Under the pieces are notes generated by a model. It made no database searches and was not told the DNA's origin. It was given only the letters and a program-made list of their open reading frames with translations. The position numbers and the translations under genes are program-made. Of a stretch of DNA of 64,000 nucleotides, positions 1 to 10,506 are shown piece after piece. Positions within the stretch are counted from its first letter, which is position 1; every line of letters starts with the position of its first letter. Origin of the DNA: Corallium rubrum (lineage: Eukaryota > Cnidaria > Anthozoa > Scleralcyonacea > Coralliidae); NCBI GenBank assembly GCA_964035015.1, contig OZ036000.1, positions 4,685,709-4,749,708 on the forward strand, written 5' to 3'.

Positions 1-1060
1 CAAGAAAGATTTTTCATGTTTTGTTTCTGGACTTCGCTATCGAAGTTCCTTCTTGATTATCTTAAGTATATGTTGTTTTGAGAGTTTCAGTAATAATCTA
101 CGAGAGTGACGATAGTGCAGACGGAAATTGAATTGGAAGGTTCTGGCACGCACGCGACTACCATAAGTGCTACTGCGGTTAATAATTGCGTTTATATATA
201 CAGACCCCAAATCGCTTTAGTGTAAGAACATCGTATTGAGATTTGGTATGTCCTTAAGTATATCAAATGATTTACGTTCTTAACTTCATATTTACTTAGC
301 TGTTATTTTCAGCACTCGTGTATATTGACCTCGTTGCGTTATTTCCTCATATACCATGATATATACTGTTTACAAGCCCGATGACATATGAGCTACGTAA
401 TTCCACTTTCATTTTAACACCAGGATTCCGAGTTTCTCGTGGCATTTGATATGTTTATAAATATAATAACTATGCAGGAGTCATCATGGGCAAAGGATTA
501 AATTCTCAGCTGCTCCAACAATAGACAAAGGTTAATGAAGTACAGATGAACGGAGCACTAAGTGTGTATAGTTTGAAGTACAAAGCTACGTGTTTCAAAA
601 TACAAATTCAGAAATCAAAGAATTTCTTTGAAAACTTGAATCAGCATCGCGTGGAGTCCTGTATGTGCCAACTCTTGTTTTCCGCACTTTTGTGGAGTGA
701 GCCATACTTCGTACCGTGTTCTTGGGTTGTTAAAGACTTTATAATTGTCACCACACGGATGTCAATGCATGGATTTTGTATGTGCCGATTTAAGTGACAA
801 CGACCTGTGTTTCAAACATCCAAATGCGAAAGCATCTTTTTAAAATTGAGACCTATTTTTCAGATGCTGATAGACTTAAATATATTTTAAAAAGATCCAC
901 AACTTTCTGGAACGTATTTTCACTTTTTTTCCCAGTGCTTGAATTTTCCTTCGTCTTAAGGACTCGTCGGATCTATGTCATTGCCATCCTGTCAAATTTT
1001 GTTGTCCCATTCACGCCATTTCCCTGTGTGTACCATGTCGAGTTCTTGTCTTACTTTTTG
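1..1060. other. No gene recognised
   Basis: AT-rich DNA with short ORFs only, none with a recognisable domain, signal peptide or codon pattern. No TIR pair or tandem array was seen by eye. Confidence 0.5.
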
Positions 1061-1342
1061 TCAATAGCGCCGTCCCCGAAACGATCTCTTCGCCTTTTGC
1101 ATCAACATCTCAACGTGTTTGTATCTGGTTTGGGCGATGAGTCTCTTTAGCTTTCGTATACACTGTCTATTTCCCGCACAGAGCGCAAACGATCTGTTCG
1201 CGGTACGCCGCTTTGGCCTGGACTTGCACCAACCCCCACAACCACCAGGGAAAGGTGCGAATCCTTCCGTCAAACTGAAACACCACGAAAAACTAGCGAG
1301 GAACAACGTCACTAGAAGTATAACAGTCCGAACTCGAGCCAT
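1061..1342 (-). CDS. Possible small secreted cysteine-rich basic peptide (93 aa)
   Basis: Not recognised as a known family. The single-exon ORF begins MARVRT, followed by a strongly hydrophobic stretch (about residues 7-23) typical of a signal peptide. The remainder (about 66 aa) is very basic. It has four cysteines, spaced C-x3-C-x15-C-x5-C, and dibasic sites (KRR, KR). It ends KRSFRGRRY then TGA, so a Gly-Arg-Arg near the C-terminus resembles an amidation/processing site. On the minus strand just upstream of the ATG a pyrimidine-rich stretch ending in AG (near 1410) could be a 3' splice site of a 5' UTR exon. An overlapping plus-strand ORF (1119-1379) has no such organisation. It could be a secreted peptide precursor or a chance ORF; function is not assigned. 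Confidence 0.4.
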   Translation of the reverse strand: MARVRTVILLVTLFLASFSWCFSLTEGFAPFPGGCGGWCKSRPKRRTANRSFALCAGNRQCIRKLKRLIAQTRYKHVEMLMQKAKRSFRGRRY

Positions 1343-2678
1343 GAATGTCTTGATTAAATTGGTTTTTCCCGCAAATTAGTCTCAGGAGCGTAGTCTTTGA
1401 CACAGCTTTCCTAAAATACAAGTAATAGATCTTAAGTGTAATTGAAAATGAACTTCGTTCCAATGGGAAGGCGATCTCGTGCTACTGCATGCACGCGTAC
1501 GTTGCTAACAAGATTCCTTCCTTGACAGTCCAATGCTGTTTACATAATATCTTAAATTCATCTTTATTTCGTCAAATTAAACACCCTTTCTAGACACTTA
1601 TAAGGTGATTTAATAACTCGCTAAACCAATAAGCGGCAAGCTTCGGTGACTAGTGCAGTGTTGGCTTGGCAAACCACGAGCATAAACTTATTATGAAAAT
1701 TGTATGGAATCAGAAATTCTCGTTCACCGAGGTTCTGTTTGAACACTGAAAAGAAATTGTGGTGTGAGCCTCTATATCTAGTCTTTGTGACGTCAGGGAC
1801 TTTATCTAGAATACAGTCCATTGTAATCAGTAAACAGTATGCCAACGTACTAATGTTTGGTCGCGGAAACCGCGACTTATTAACCTAACCCCATTTGAAT
1901 CCTATTAAAACGTCATAAAAAATGTTTTTATTCTGCTCCTATGAAAAGTTGTCATTTGTGAAAAGTTCTTCTTGCTCCTTCCAAACATGGCTATACAGTT
2001 TGGCTTGAGCCCAAACGTTACTTTATTTCTGGTCAGTTTTAGATAATTTAATATAGATGATTTTGCATAGTGTAATGTTCTTGCAACTGGTTGAAGTAAA
2101 ATTAAAATGGGGATTTAATACCGCATTATTAGGATTATATAATTTCTCTCGTTTAATTTCAAGTAATTTCAAAAATAAAATGATTCCTCTTTTTCTCGGT
2201 TTAAATTAAATATGTTATTCGAAATTATTCCCCATAAATCGTATTCATAAAATAATCGCCACCAATATGGCGTATTCAGAGAAATGTATCCAATCTATAT
2301 TTTTATATACATTATAGATTAGCCTTTCGAACCTTGTTCTTGTGTTTATAATTGAGAAGAACTTTTACACAAGAAAGAGTAATATATAGTATATTCCAAG
2401 TAATAAGTGGAATATAAATATATATTTATTCTTTATAAATACGGTTACCCGTATATACCCTGACTGTGATTATTGTTCCTATAACAAATACTTTGAATAT
2501 GTAAATGCCATTATTTACTAGAGAAAGTTTACCTACTAATTCTGTTTTGCAATTGAAAGAAAGTTTCAGAAGCTCGTTTATATGTGCACATGTACATATT
2601 GGATAAGAACGAACAAAAACCAAATCAGCTTTTACAAAGTGTCATAAAATTTTATTTAATTATCCAGTCCTGCGATTT
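1343..2678. other. No gene recognised
   Basis: Low-complexity AT-rich sequence with short ORFs lacking recognisable domains. No clear repeat was identified before the hAT-like element. Confidence 0.5.
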
Positions 2679-2686
2679 CTCTAGTG

Positions 2687-3163
2687 CAGGGATTATTTTA
2701 ACGTGCAGTGATAACCAATTTGTGCAGTGATAAATGAGATTTGTGCAGTGATAAATGAGATTTGTGCAGTGATAAGCGCAATTTTGTGCAGTGATAGATT
2801 TTTCTTTAATATTTAAGAATGGGTCTTATTCGTGAAAGGATTGCATCAGAAATTATGTTCAAAGGCACAGTATAGATACTACATTCCAACATATCTATTT
2901 AATATCAATATTTAAATTAGCACTGTTTGACCATTGTTATTCTGAAAATGCGAATCGGTATGCTGTGCGAAAGGGATTAAATCATTAAAAATTGGGAAAA
3001 GGAGGGCCGCTTATGTATACTATGACAGTATGACTAGTTGATTACTGACGAGCTACCGAGCTACTCAGTGCTCCATCGATGTTTAACGTGCTATACTGAA
3101 GTTAGATTTTATGCCTTTTTCAGCTCTTTGTGCAGTGATAAAAATTCCTTAAAATAATCCCTG
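2687..3163. mobile_element. hAT-like MITE with subterminal GTGCAGTGATAA repeats
   Basis: The ends are inverted copies of CAGGGATTATTTTAA (left 2687, right ending 3163). They are flanked by a perfect 8-bp direct repeat CTCTAGTG (2679-2686 and 3164-3171). An 8-bp duplication with CAGGG ends is characteristic of hAT transposons. The left interior carries five spaced copies of GTGCAGTGATAA and one more lies near the right end, like hAT subterminal transposase-binding repeats. No transposase ORF is present, so it is non-autonomous. Confidence 0.88.
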
Positions 3164-3224
3164 CTCTAGTGGCATGAATAACATCGCCTGAATGTGTTAA
3201 ACTAAAATGCTGCAGAGGTCAACT

Positions 3225-3610
3225 AATTCGGACAGGAAAGACTTATTGGGGGGCTGTTTATTAACTCATCGAGCCTGTCCGAATGTTTCCCTAGAGATCA
3301 ATAAAATAGACAGCATAATTATATAAGTAGGGTAACATACTAAATAGCAATGTGGAGAGGAAAGACTTATTGGGAGATGTTTATTAACTCATCCCTGTGC
3401 GAGGGTTTCCCTAGAGGTCAATAAAATTATATAGCTAGGGTAAAACACTAAGACCAATGTGGATATAGGATCAAACTTACTGGGGTGTTTGTTAACTCAT
3501 CCCTGTGCAAAGGCCAATACAATTGTCTGGTATAATTGCACATACTTAGGGTAAAATGCTCAAGATCAATTTGGACAGGAAAGACTTAGTGGGATGTTTG
3601 TTAATCTATA
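3225..3610. repeat. Degenerate minisatellite, about 115-bp unit, 3-4 copies
   Basis: The phrases GGACAGGAAAGACTTA, GTTTATTAACTCATC and TTTCCCTAGAG recur about every 115 bp with substitutions and small indels. No coding content. Confidence 0.65.
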
Positions 3611-3825
3611 AAGGTGATAGAATTTTCTGTTATGCAAGAAATTTTTTCACAAATGTGAAAAATGAGGGGTTTTCAAATGTTAAAATAAAAAGGTTTTCCA
3701 AAGAGTGTTTTCCGAAGAGAGCACACTACGTGCTATTTAGTTTAGCACCTGTCCATCCTACAGAATAGTAGTAGGACGTGCAATTTCAATAGATTTCCTA
3801 GAAGATTATTCATGCTTATTGATGA

Positions 3826-4140
3826 CTCACGGATGGCGTGTGCTGTTAGGGCGCTGCCTCTCACCAATAGTTAAGCCCGGTCGGACGGGGTTAATACTTG
3901 GATGGGTGACCATCTGGGACAACCCCGTTCTCGAGCTTGGGACTCATGTGAGTAGAGTTTAGTTGATCTCTCTTGTGCTCCGAGGGTTTTTCGCCGGGTT
4001 CTGCGGTTTTCCTCCCTCCGTAAAATCAACACCTAAGGCTTAGCTGGGATCCGTGGTCTGAACTGTGTCGTATGGCGGCTGCTTAAAAGCGCCTTTGATA
4101 TGCCTCGACACGGCCACATTGAAAAATCCTTAGGAGAAAT
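3826..4140 (+). mobile_element. 5S-rRNA-derived SINE (SINE3-like), longest copy
   Basis: The head contains GTTAAGC and TACTTGGATGGGTGACC (3870-3915). These match the internal promoter (A box / C box) and 3' half of metazoan 5S rRNA. A body follows containing AAATCAACACCTAA and TGTCGTATGGCGGCTGC. The same body recurs at 7503, 13878 and 11159/11745, showing dispersal. 5S-headed SINEs use the internal RNA polymerase III promoter. Exact ends and target-site duplication were not resolved. Confidence 0.78.
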
Positions 4141-5387
4141 TTGATTGTAAAGATACACGTTTGATGTATTCTCATTAATAAAGACCATTATTATTTCCAT
4201 TTACACGGTGGTCATACTCCTAAGCCTGTTTGGCTACCACAGATTTTTGAATGAAATGAAAATAAATAGATCCTCTTTATACAAAGTCTCATTATTTTAT
4301 CTCATCTATAAACATAACAAATTATAAGTTTTCTGTTATGGAAGAAATGTTTTGACTACAAATCTGATAAATGCTGTAGGATAAGTTTGAATACATGTTG
4401 GAAGTTACAGGATAATTAAAATATAAGAAGGGAATGTTGTTTGGGATAAGAATAAAAGAAAATTCACGAAGTTGGTTCTCTTTAGAAATGCAAATAATAA
4501 TCTTTTACAACTGAAGTCCTATTATCCTATTAGTTTATTATTTAATCTACAAATATAACAAAAAAATTTGTTATGCCAAAAATGTTTCCAAAAATTTGAT
4601 AAATGATATCAACAACACACATGTAATTGTTCAGATTTATCAACAATCTTAAAGATTAAAAAGAAAGAGAAAGCTATTGTTTCTTAGTTGTCAAATGTCT
4701 GAACAGGATCTAGAATTTAGGGTTATATTAATAGAAATTAAGGTCGCGGAAATTAACGCTCCACTTAATGAAAGTTGCGGAAATTAACGCTCGCAAAAAT
4801 TAACACGACTAATTAACACGAATTTTGGAATTACCTTAGCAAAATCAACGCTCCATGAAATTGGCATCATGCGCGGTATGTACATGTGACGTCAAAGGGT
4901 TAAATTTTTTAATTTGCTTATCAATCTCAAGTCATCTCAAGAACGAAGTGAGATATGGAAGAGTTCTTTCGAATAAGACAAAGTTATTTTTCGCACTCTA
5001 TAGAAAGTTTAAAATTCTGGAATGATGTAAAATTCCAAGAATTTCAGCTATAGATTTTAATCCCTTCCTCCCTGAAATTTCTGAAATTCATCTACATTCT
5101 AGAAAGTCTGGAACTAACTCTGTGGCTCAGCTAGCTAGAATTAACAGCTATTTTGTTATGAAGGCGCAGGCCGAAGGTTTCTTGCAGTTGATATATATAT
5201 ATATATGAAAATTAACATGTTCATGCTTAAATTACAAAACCAGCTTTTTTAGCTTCCTTACATTATACTCTGCCCAACGCCAGGCCTTGTTATTTTACTC
5301 CTCAAAATGAGAACCCTCAGACAGCTTAACAATCAGTGCAACAATGGGTTAAAAAGCTATTAACTCGTTCTTAACCAATAATTGAAA
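4141..5387. other. Gene-free AT-rich region with degenerate repeats
   Basis: Related phrases (ATAACAAATTATAAGTTTTC-like) recur near 3620, 4310 and 4550. A short direct repeat GCGGAAATTAACGCTC occurs twice at 4740-4795. Around 4930-5000 there is a fragment resembling one arm of the TTAA-flanked element at 58039-59053. No coding exon recognised. Confidence 0.45.
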
Positions 5388-5480
5388 TATAGTAAGGTTA
5401 GATATACTGCCGAAACAGAGAACGTAGGCGTCTAACGTTTCGCTCGGAACGTTAGACTGGCGTATAGTACATATATTTCA
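5388..5480. repeat. Foldback repeat copy (TAGTAAGGTTAGATATACTG family)
   Basis: Contains the family core GTAAGGTTAGATATACTGCC and AACGTTTCG. Relatives occur at 40312, 45205 and 56200-56520, several with inverted arms. Confidence 0.65.
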
Positions 5481-5496
5481 CCTCGCAAGAGCCTAA

Positions 5497-6378
5497 GGCC
5501 TATGACAAACGGCGTATTTTTCATGCACCGTATAAAATACCTGTTGAGTTATACGGCGTATTTTCGTCGTATTTATAATAAGTCGAATAAATTACAGTTC
5601 TCGAGTCGTAGGTCTGGAAACGATGTTACAAACATGAATTGTGGATAGAAAATGTATTATCATATTGTAAATTAATGTATGCATTTTATTCGGCGCATGA
5701 ATAGTACGCCGTCTGCACCAAGCCACCAACAGAGAGCTTAAGCATATATTAGGCGTTTTTGAGATACGGACGGTGACCGGAAGAACAGGAATACAATACA
5801 GAATTACTGAACCGAGTATTCTTTGAAAAGACTCTTTTACCCAAAACAAAGGCTATGAATAATCACATATCTAAACTGTTAGCTCATAAGCTTAAATTTC
5901 ATCTTTATATAAAAATACAGATCCTTTATTTTTTATATTGTACTGTAATGAAATTATCCCCCTCAAAATACAAGTTTCTACTTTAAAAGCACGTCTCATT
6001 GTTGTAAAACAACGATGACAGGCTTCATGTTCTAGAAGTTCCCGTCGTCTCAAGAACGTGAAAATGCGCTCAATGACGTCTTGTGTAGAACGACGACGGC
6101 GTTCACCATGCTCTTGGAATTTTAAATTGCTGATTGTCATTGTTTTCAATGAAAAATGCTATTGAATTCAATCGCCCTCCGTGGCTCTAAAACGTCTGTT
6201 GCTTAAGCTCTCTAACGCCGTACTTGAGTCGTATTATACGACTGGGCTCGTCGTATTTAATGGCACTGTCAAACTTAATGAAATTGCCGTATTTAATGGT
6301 CACAGACGGCGTATTTTTCATGAACTTAATTCTCATATTTTATACGGCGCATGAAAAATACGCCGTTTGTCCCAGGCC
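5497..6378. mobile_element. PIF/Harbinger-like element, 882 bp
   Basis: The ends form inverted repeats of about 45 bp, starting GGCC and sharing GACAAACGGCGTATTTTTCA. They are flanked by TAA on both sides (5494-5496 and 6379-6381). A 3-bp TAA/TTA target and GG-initiated ends fit PIF/Harbinger. Two minus-strand ORFs (5592-5849 and 5892-6149, 85 aa each) lie inside, the second arginine-rich. Neither is recognisable as a Harbinger transposase or Myb-like protein, so the element is probably non-autonomous. Confidence 0.75.
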
Positions 6379-6381
6379 TAA

Positions 6382-7500
6382 CTAGCGTAAAAGTAAACCT
6401 AGCACGTAGTCAACAGTAAGTTATATGGCGTGCAATCTGCGGGCACTCTGCGGCGGAATTACATTTCAAACAGATCGATTTCCACGTCCCTGTCCACGAT
6501 ATGCCAAATCTATATACGGAACAGTTACTGAGGTTGCGCTGACCCCTATCATGCATAGCTTCTGTTTGGTAAAATCAATTAAATTTTAAATATCATCAAT
6601 AAAATATTAAAGAAACGCTGATTTTAGACCCTTGTAAACGAGAAACGAAAGGTTTGTAAACGTGCTGGCTGCAGTATTAAGAACATTGCAGTGTGCTTGC
6701 TGAAATGGTTGATATAATGTCAGTAATTATATTTGAATAATGAGATTTTGCATTACTAGTCTAGAAAGATTTTCAAAAATACAACATTGTGTAAGATACT
6801 TACAATATACTTTATCAGTTTCGTTTAATATATGCTGACAAATAAGTGTGGCCAATATTTCAAGCTTCAACTTTATAAATGAGAAGCTTGTATGAAAGAT
6901 TTGAAGTATAATCGAAAGAGCTTCGGAGAACTAGTTGTCTAGACGACTGTCTTTCATCTGCGAGGTAGATAGTTCCAACCCAATACTTTATGGATTGATT
7001 CATCTCATATTCTCATGTGCAGGAAGTACTTTACCATCTCGATCGCTTGGAGAGATAGTTGGATTTTTCCTTCTACTCCGGTTTCCGCCCACAAGGGAAG
7101 TTGACATCATTAGGAAGTAATAATTATAGTCAAATAGCTGAGATACTTATGATTTTTTTTTTATGTCATCTCTCGCTGGAAAACCCTGAGGAGATGTGAG
7201 GGAGAACAAGTTGATGAAAGTTGTAGTTGTAATTGTCCTACTGTTTTGGTATTATATAAATGTCTGATAACTATACTGCCTAAGCATACACTACTTTAGA
7301 CTTTCTCAAACATTTTCATCAACATCTCAAGTCCTTTTCAAACATTTTTGACCTTTCGACATTTTTGGCCTTTCGGTTCCTCGTTGAAAAGGACTTTTCC
7401 CACCTGCAGCGCGCCAAAATTCACCGGTGAATTTTTCGACCGGTGACGTAATTCGGGAAGTAATTATATTCAGGCTAAATTGCTATGCAAGTGCTATCTT
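6382..7500. other. No gene recognised
   Basis: No conserved exon, tandem array or TIR pair seen. The 61-aa plus-strand ORF at 6935-7120 has no recognisable feature. Confidence 0.45.
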
Positions 7501-7502
7501 TG

Positions 7503-7697
7503 GAAGTTTATCCGTCCATAAAATCAATACCTAACATCTTAGCTGTGATCCGTGGTCTGAACTGTGTCGTATGGCGCCTTCATGGAGCGCCTTTGATATG
7601 GCCTCGACACGGCCACATTGATCTGCGTCCTTCGCAATTCAGCCGCTGGCTGCAAGTAATTATAAGGATGATCAGCCCCCATCCCTTTACTCTTTAA
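7503..7697 (+). mobile_element. 5S-SINE body, 5'-truncated copy
   Basis: Matches the body of the copy at 3826-4140 and of 13878-14112, from CCATAAAATCAATACCTAA onward. It extends into a 3' part with GCGTCCTTCGCAATTCAGCC shared with 13878. The 5S head is missing, consistent with 5' truncation. Confidence 0.75.
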
Positions 7698-7706
7698 GGC
7701 CTTTTT

Positions 7707-7931
7707 CAATCTCGTTCCCAGAGCCCACGTTCCTCTCACCCAGCGGGCGGGAAACGAGAGGCTCTGCCTCTGGGATAATCCGTTCACGCCATCACAGGAT
7801 TCTTGTTATCCGGAAGAAGAGTTATACAGAGTTCACTGTGTTCATCAGCCAATGAAATATCGATGTGAAACGGATTCTCCCAGAGTCTCTCGTTTCCCGG
7901 GTGGGGAACGTGGGCTCTGGGAACGAGATTG
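7707..7931. mobile_element. Mutator-like MITE, 225 bp, 9-bp target duplication
   Basis: Long inverted ends (about 60 bp with gaps) begin CAATCTCGTTCCCAGAGCCC and end with its complement. The flanks are perfect 9-bp direct repeats GGCCTTTTT (7698-7706 and 7932-7940). Long TIRs with a 9-bp duplication are the hallmark of Mutator-like elements. No ORF of note. It lies directly downstream of a SINE copy. Confidence 0.85.
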
Positions 7932-7940
7932 GGCCTTTTT

Positions 7941-8663
7941 CACAGTCGATTTTTTAGATAACTGAACTTTATTGTTGCCTTGACCTTCGAAATGATGTAT
8001 TTTCAATATTTAATTTCAGGTAACATTTTTAAAATGCAAATAGCAAAGTCTGTAGCAAATTTTATTGTAAAACCTTGCTTGAAACTTTATTTATGTTTTA
8101 GGACGTTTAGGAAGTAATTAAATATACCCTTGCCTATTTTGTTGTTGTTGTTAAAAATTATTTATTCATAATAAACAAAATTTGATTCGGTTTTCGATAG
8201 TTAACAGTTGTTCACCGAAGTATAGAGGCGAATATAGTGCTAAAAATATATTGTACCGAAGTGGACGCAAATCATGCTTAACCCACTCTGCTTGGCCTAT
8301 AGGCTATATACTAATTGATATGTGTTGATAAAATCGGGTTTTTACAAATTTTAGATATATTAATGACAAAATGTCAGGAAGAATTAAACTGTGTTTATAA
8401 GAATGACTTTTCTAGGTTATGAAAGAGATTTTGGGAAAAAACAAGACACTTGAACTGGCTTCAACCGCAATTGTTGTCTGTTTGTATAAAAATATAACCA
8501 CAATTGTAAAGAGGAATATACTGAAACTAGAGATCAAAATTTTTGTTGTTTTCATACACTTTAAGATATAGGAATTTGAATAACACGGAAAACTTCTATA
8601 ATGGAACTTTATTCATTGTTCTAGAAACATTAATATGGGAGAGTTGAAAAACTTGTAGAAATG

Positions 8664-8724
<61 letters not shown>

Positions 8725-9120
8725 TTTCTCGTTATTCTATTACACAAGTCTTGTTTTCAACAAAATGTCTTCCCACACTGAACAAAGCGAAATTGGCCGC
8801 CATTTTGTTTTTGTTTCTTCACGACAATGCAATTTCTCGTCCAATCAGATTTCGTGAAAAGCTCTATTCACCTGCGAGTGATATGCTAATGTTTGAGAGT
8901 TGTCTATTGATCTTGGTTTGTTTTATAAGTCTCAGATAATACATCTCTGGTGGGTTTGTGTTATCATTTCGCCTCGCTTTTTGTGATAAGATGATTTCAT
9001 AAGAAATCAGTATCTTGTTTATATTACGTGTGCGTGGCTGTTGTTCAAACTATATACTGTAGCTAAAAGAACGCACAAAGAAAAATATTTAACAATAATT
9101 CAATATTCAGTATTTATTAT
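7941..9120. other. No gene recognised; contains an (AT)n tract
   Basis: AT-rich DNA with an (AT)n microsatellite at 8664-8721. The 92-aa ORF starting at 8661 is driven by the microsatellite and is not taken as a gene. Confidence 0.55.
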
Positions 9121-9271
9121 ATGTCTTGCGAGTCCGAACTGGCGTATTGAACGCTGATTGGCTAACGTGCGAGTCCGTACTTTACCGTACGGACTCGGCG
9201 TACGGACCCGCACAAAAACAACAAACTACACCGAAACAATTTGTGAGCAAAATTAGACGAAATAGCGAAAA

Positions 9272-9625
9272 ATGGACGGCCAATTCTATTATCCGGAGGA
9301 ACTAACCGACGAAGATGATATATTAAATGCTACGGAGACAGAGTACATTAGAGAAAAAAAGCAAGCCATTTTAAAACGCCGGGCAAACCTCGCAACAACG
9401 TCAGCAATGTCGTTAGCACTTGAGCGACAACAAGAAAACGAAGACGACGTTTTCACAAAATTTATTTGTGAACAACAGTCTAAAAACACAGTGAATAAAA
9501 CTAAAGGCGATGTTAACAACTTTAGACGATTCTGTTCAAGTCAAAACGAAACAAAAGAGTTACAAGACATACCTGTTAAGGAGTTGAATACACTTTTGAG
9601 ACCGCTCAGCCTCCGCTTGCACTGA
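9272..9625 (+). pseudogene. Truncated recombinase-like (DUF3504/Crypton-type N-terminal) ORF
   Basis: The 117-aa ORF starts MDGQFYYPEELTDEDD and is acidic and helical. The stretch KNTVNKTKGDVNNFRRFC followed by ELQDIPVKELNTLL resembles the N-terminal core-binding (SAM-like) segment of tyrosine-recombinase-derived DUF3504/Crypton-type proteins. After LNTLL the reading frame runs into unrelated residues and a TGA. The catalytic recombinase domain is therefore absent and the gene is truncated. It is bracketed by a GC-richer upstream block (9125-9210, several GTACGGAC/GAGTCCG motifs) and a strong hairpin (9703-9849). Together these may be the remains of one element. The family call rests on motif resemblance only. 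Confidence 0.4.
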
Positions 9626-9702
9626 CGTACAGGAAGACGTACTGTAGACGATAATGTTTTCTCTAAATTATTTCTCGTTGTTGTGGAGACATATAATAAA
9701 TT

Positions 9703-9849
9703 CCTTATTAACCTCACAAGCTCGGTCCGTACGGGAAAATATTTTGCTTTCGATCTTTTGAGTACAGACCTCGCCCTTCGGGCTCGGTCTGTACTCAAAA
9801 GATCTCAAGCAAAATATTTTCCCGTACGGACCTCGCGCTCGGTTAATAA
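9703..9849. repeat. Foldback hairpin with about 47-bp arms
   Basis: GGTCCGTACGGGAAAATATT... is followed after a loop of about 16 nt by its near-perfect complement. The pairing extends outward to TTATTAACC/GGTTAATAA. Motifs such as GTACAGACC are shared with the dispersed repeats at 36035, 50095 and 52980. Confidence 0.85.
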
Positions 9850-9984
9850 GTACTTAATATATAAAATATAAAAGCTACATAGTTGAGTCATTTTAATGAT
9901 TTGCTCATATGCACATACACAAAGACGAAGGAATAAGCTGAAATAATAGTTTTGCCGGCTAGAAATATATTTAAAATCTTTATA

Positions 9985-10172
9985 GACCTTATTCAAAAAT
10001 GGCCGCCGAATTAACATTCTTTGAGGTGCATATAAATTAGCCCTTATGACCTCGTTTTAAAGTAAAAATTCTTTTGAATTTCCCACATGAAAAGGAGTTT
10101 ATATTATATATAAGGGCTAATTTATATCTATATAAAAGAATTTTAATTCGGCGGCCATTTTTGAATAAGGTC
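9985..10172. mobile_element. 188-bp MITE with perfect 31-33 bp TIRs
   Basis: GACCTTATTCAAAAATGGCC at the left end is repeated in exact inverse at the right. A second inner inverted pair, CATATAAATTAGCCCTTA, lies inside. TATA flanks both sides (9981-9984, 10173-10176); the duplication could be TA or TATA. No ORF. Confidence 0.85.
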
Positions 10173-10506
10173 TATAGGCTTTCATTTTCTCTGATTTGTA
10201 ACACAAGTGCATGCGCATGTACATGAATATGTGAATCAACCAAATAACTCAAGCAGTGTCTAACCGCATCAGACTGGATAACATGTCTTATAACGTGGTC
10301 TTGAGAAAAATACACCTGATAATAATCCGTGGTTGGCGAATACTTGAATACACGAGTTAGTTGGTTTGGCTATAAGAATTCTAATAACATATGCATGCAC
10401 GCTAAAGCTTTCACTGCAGATGGGCTACATGGCAAACAAGTTGTGGAGGGGGGGGGGGGGGGATTGACTTGTGCTTTTCTCACCAGTGCATTCTACAGTC
10501 CAAGTT

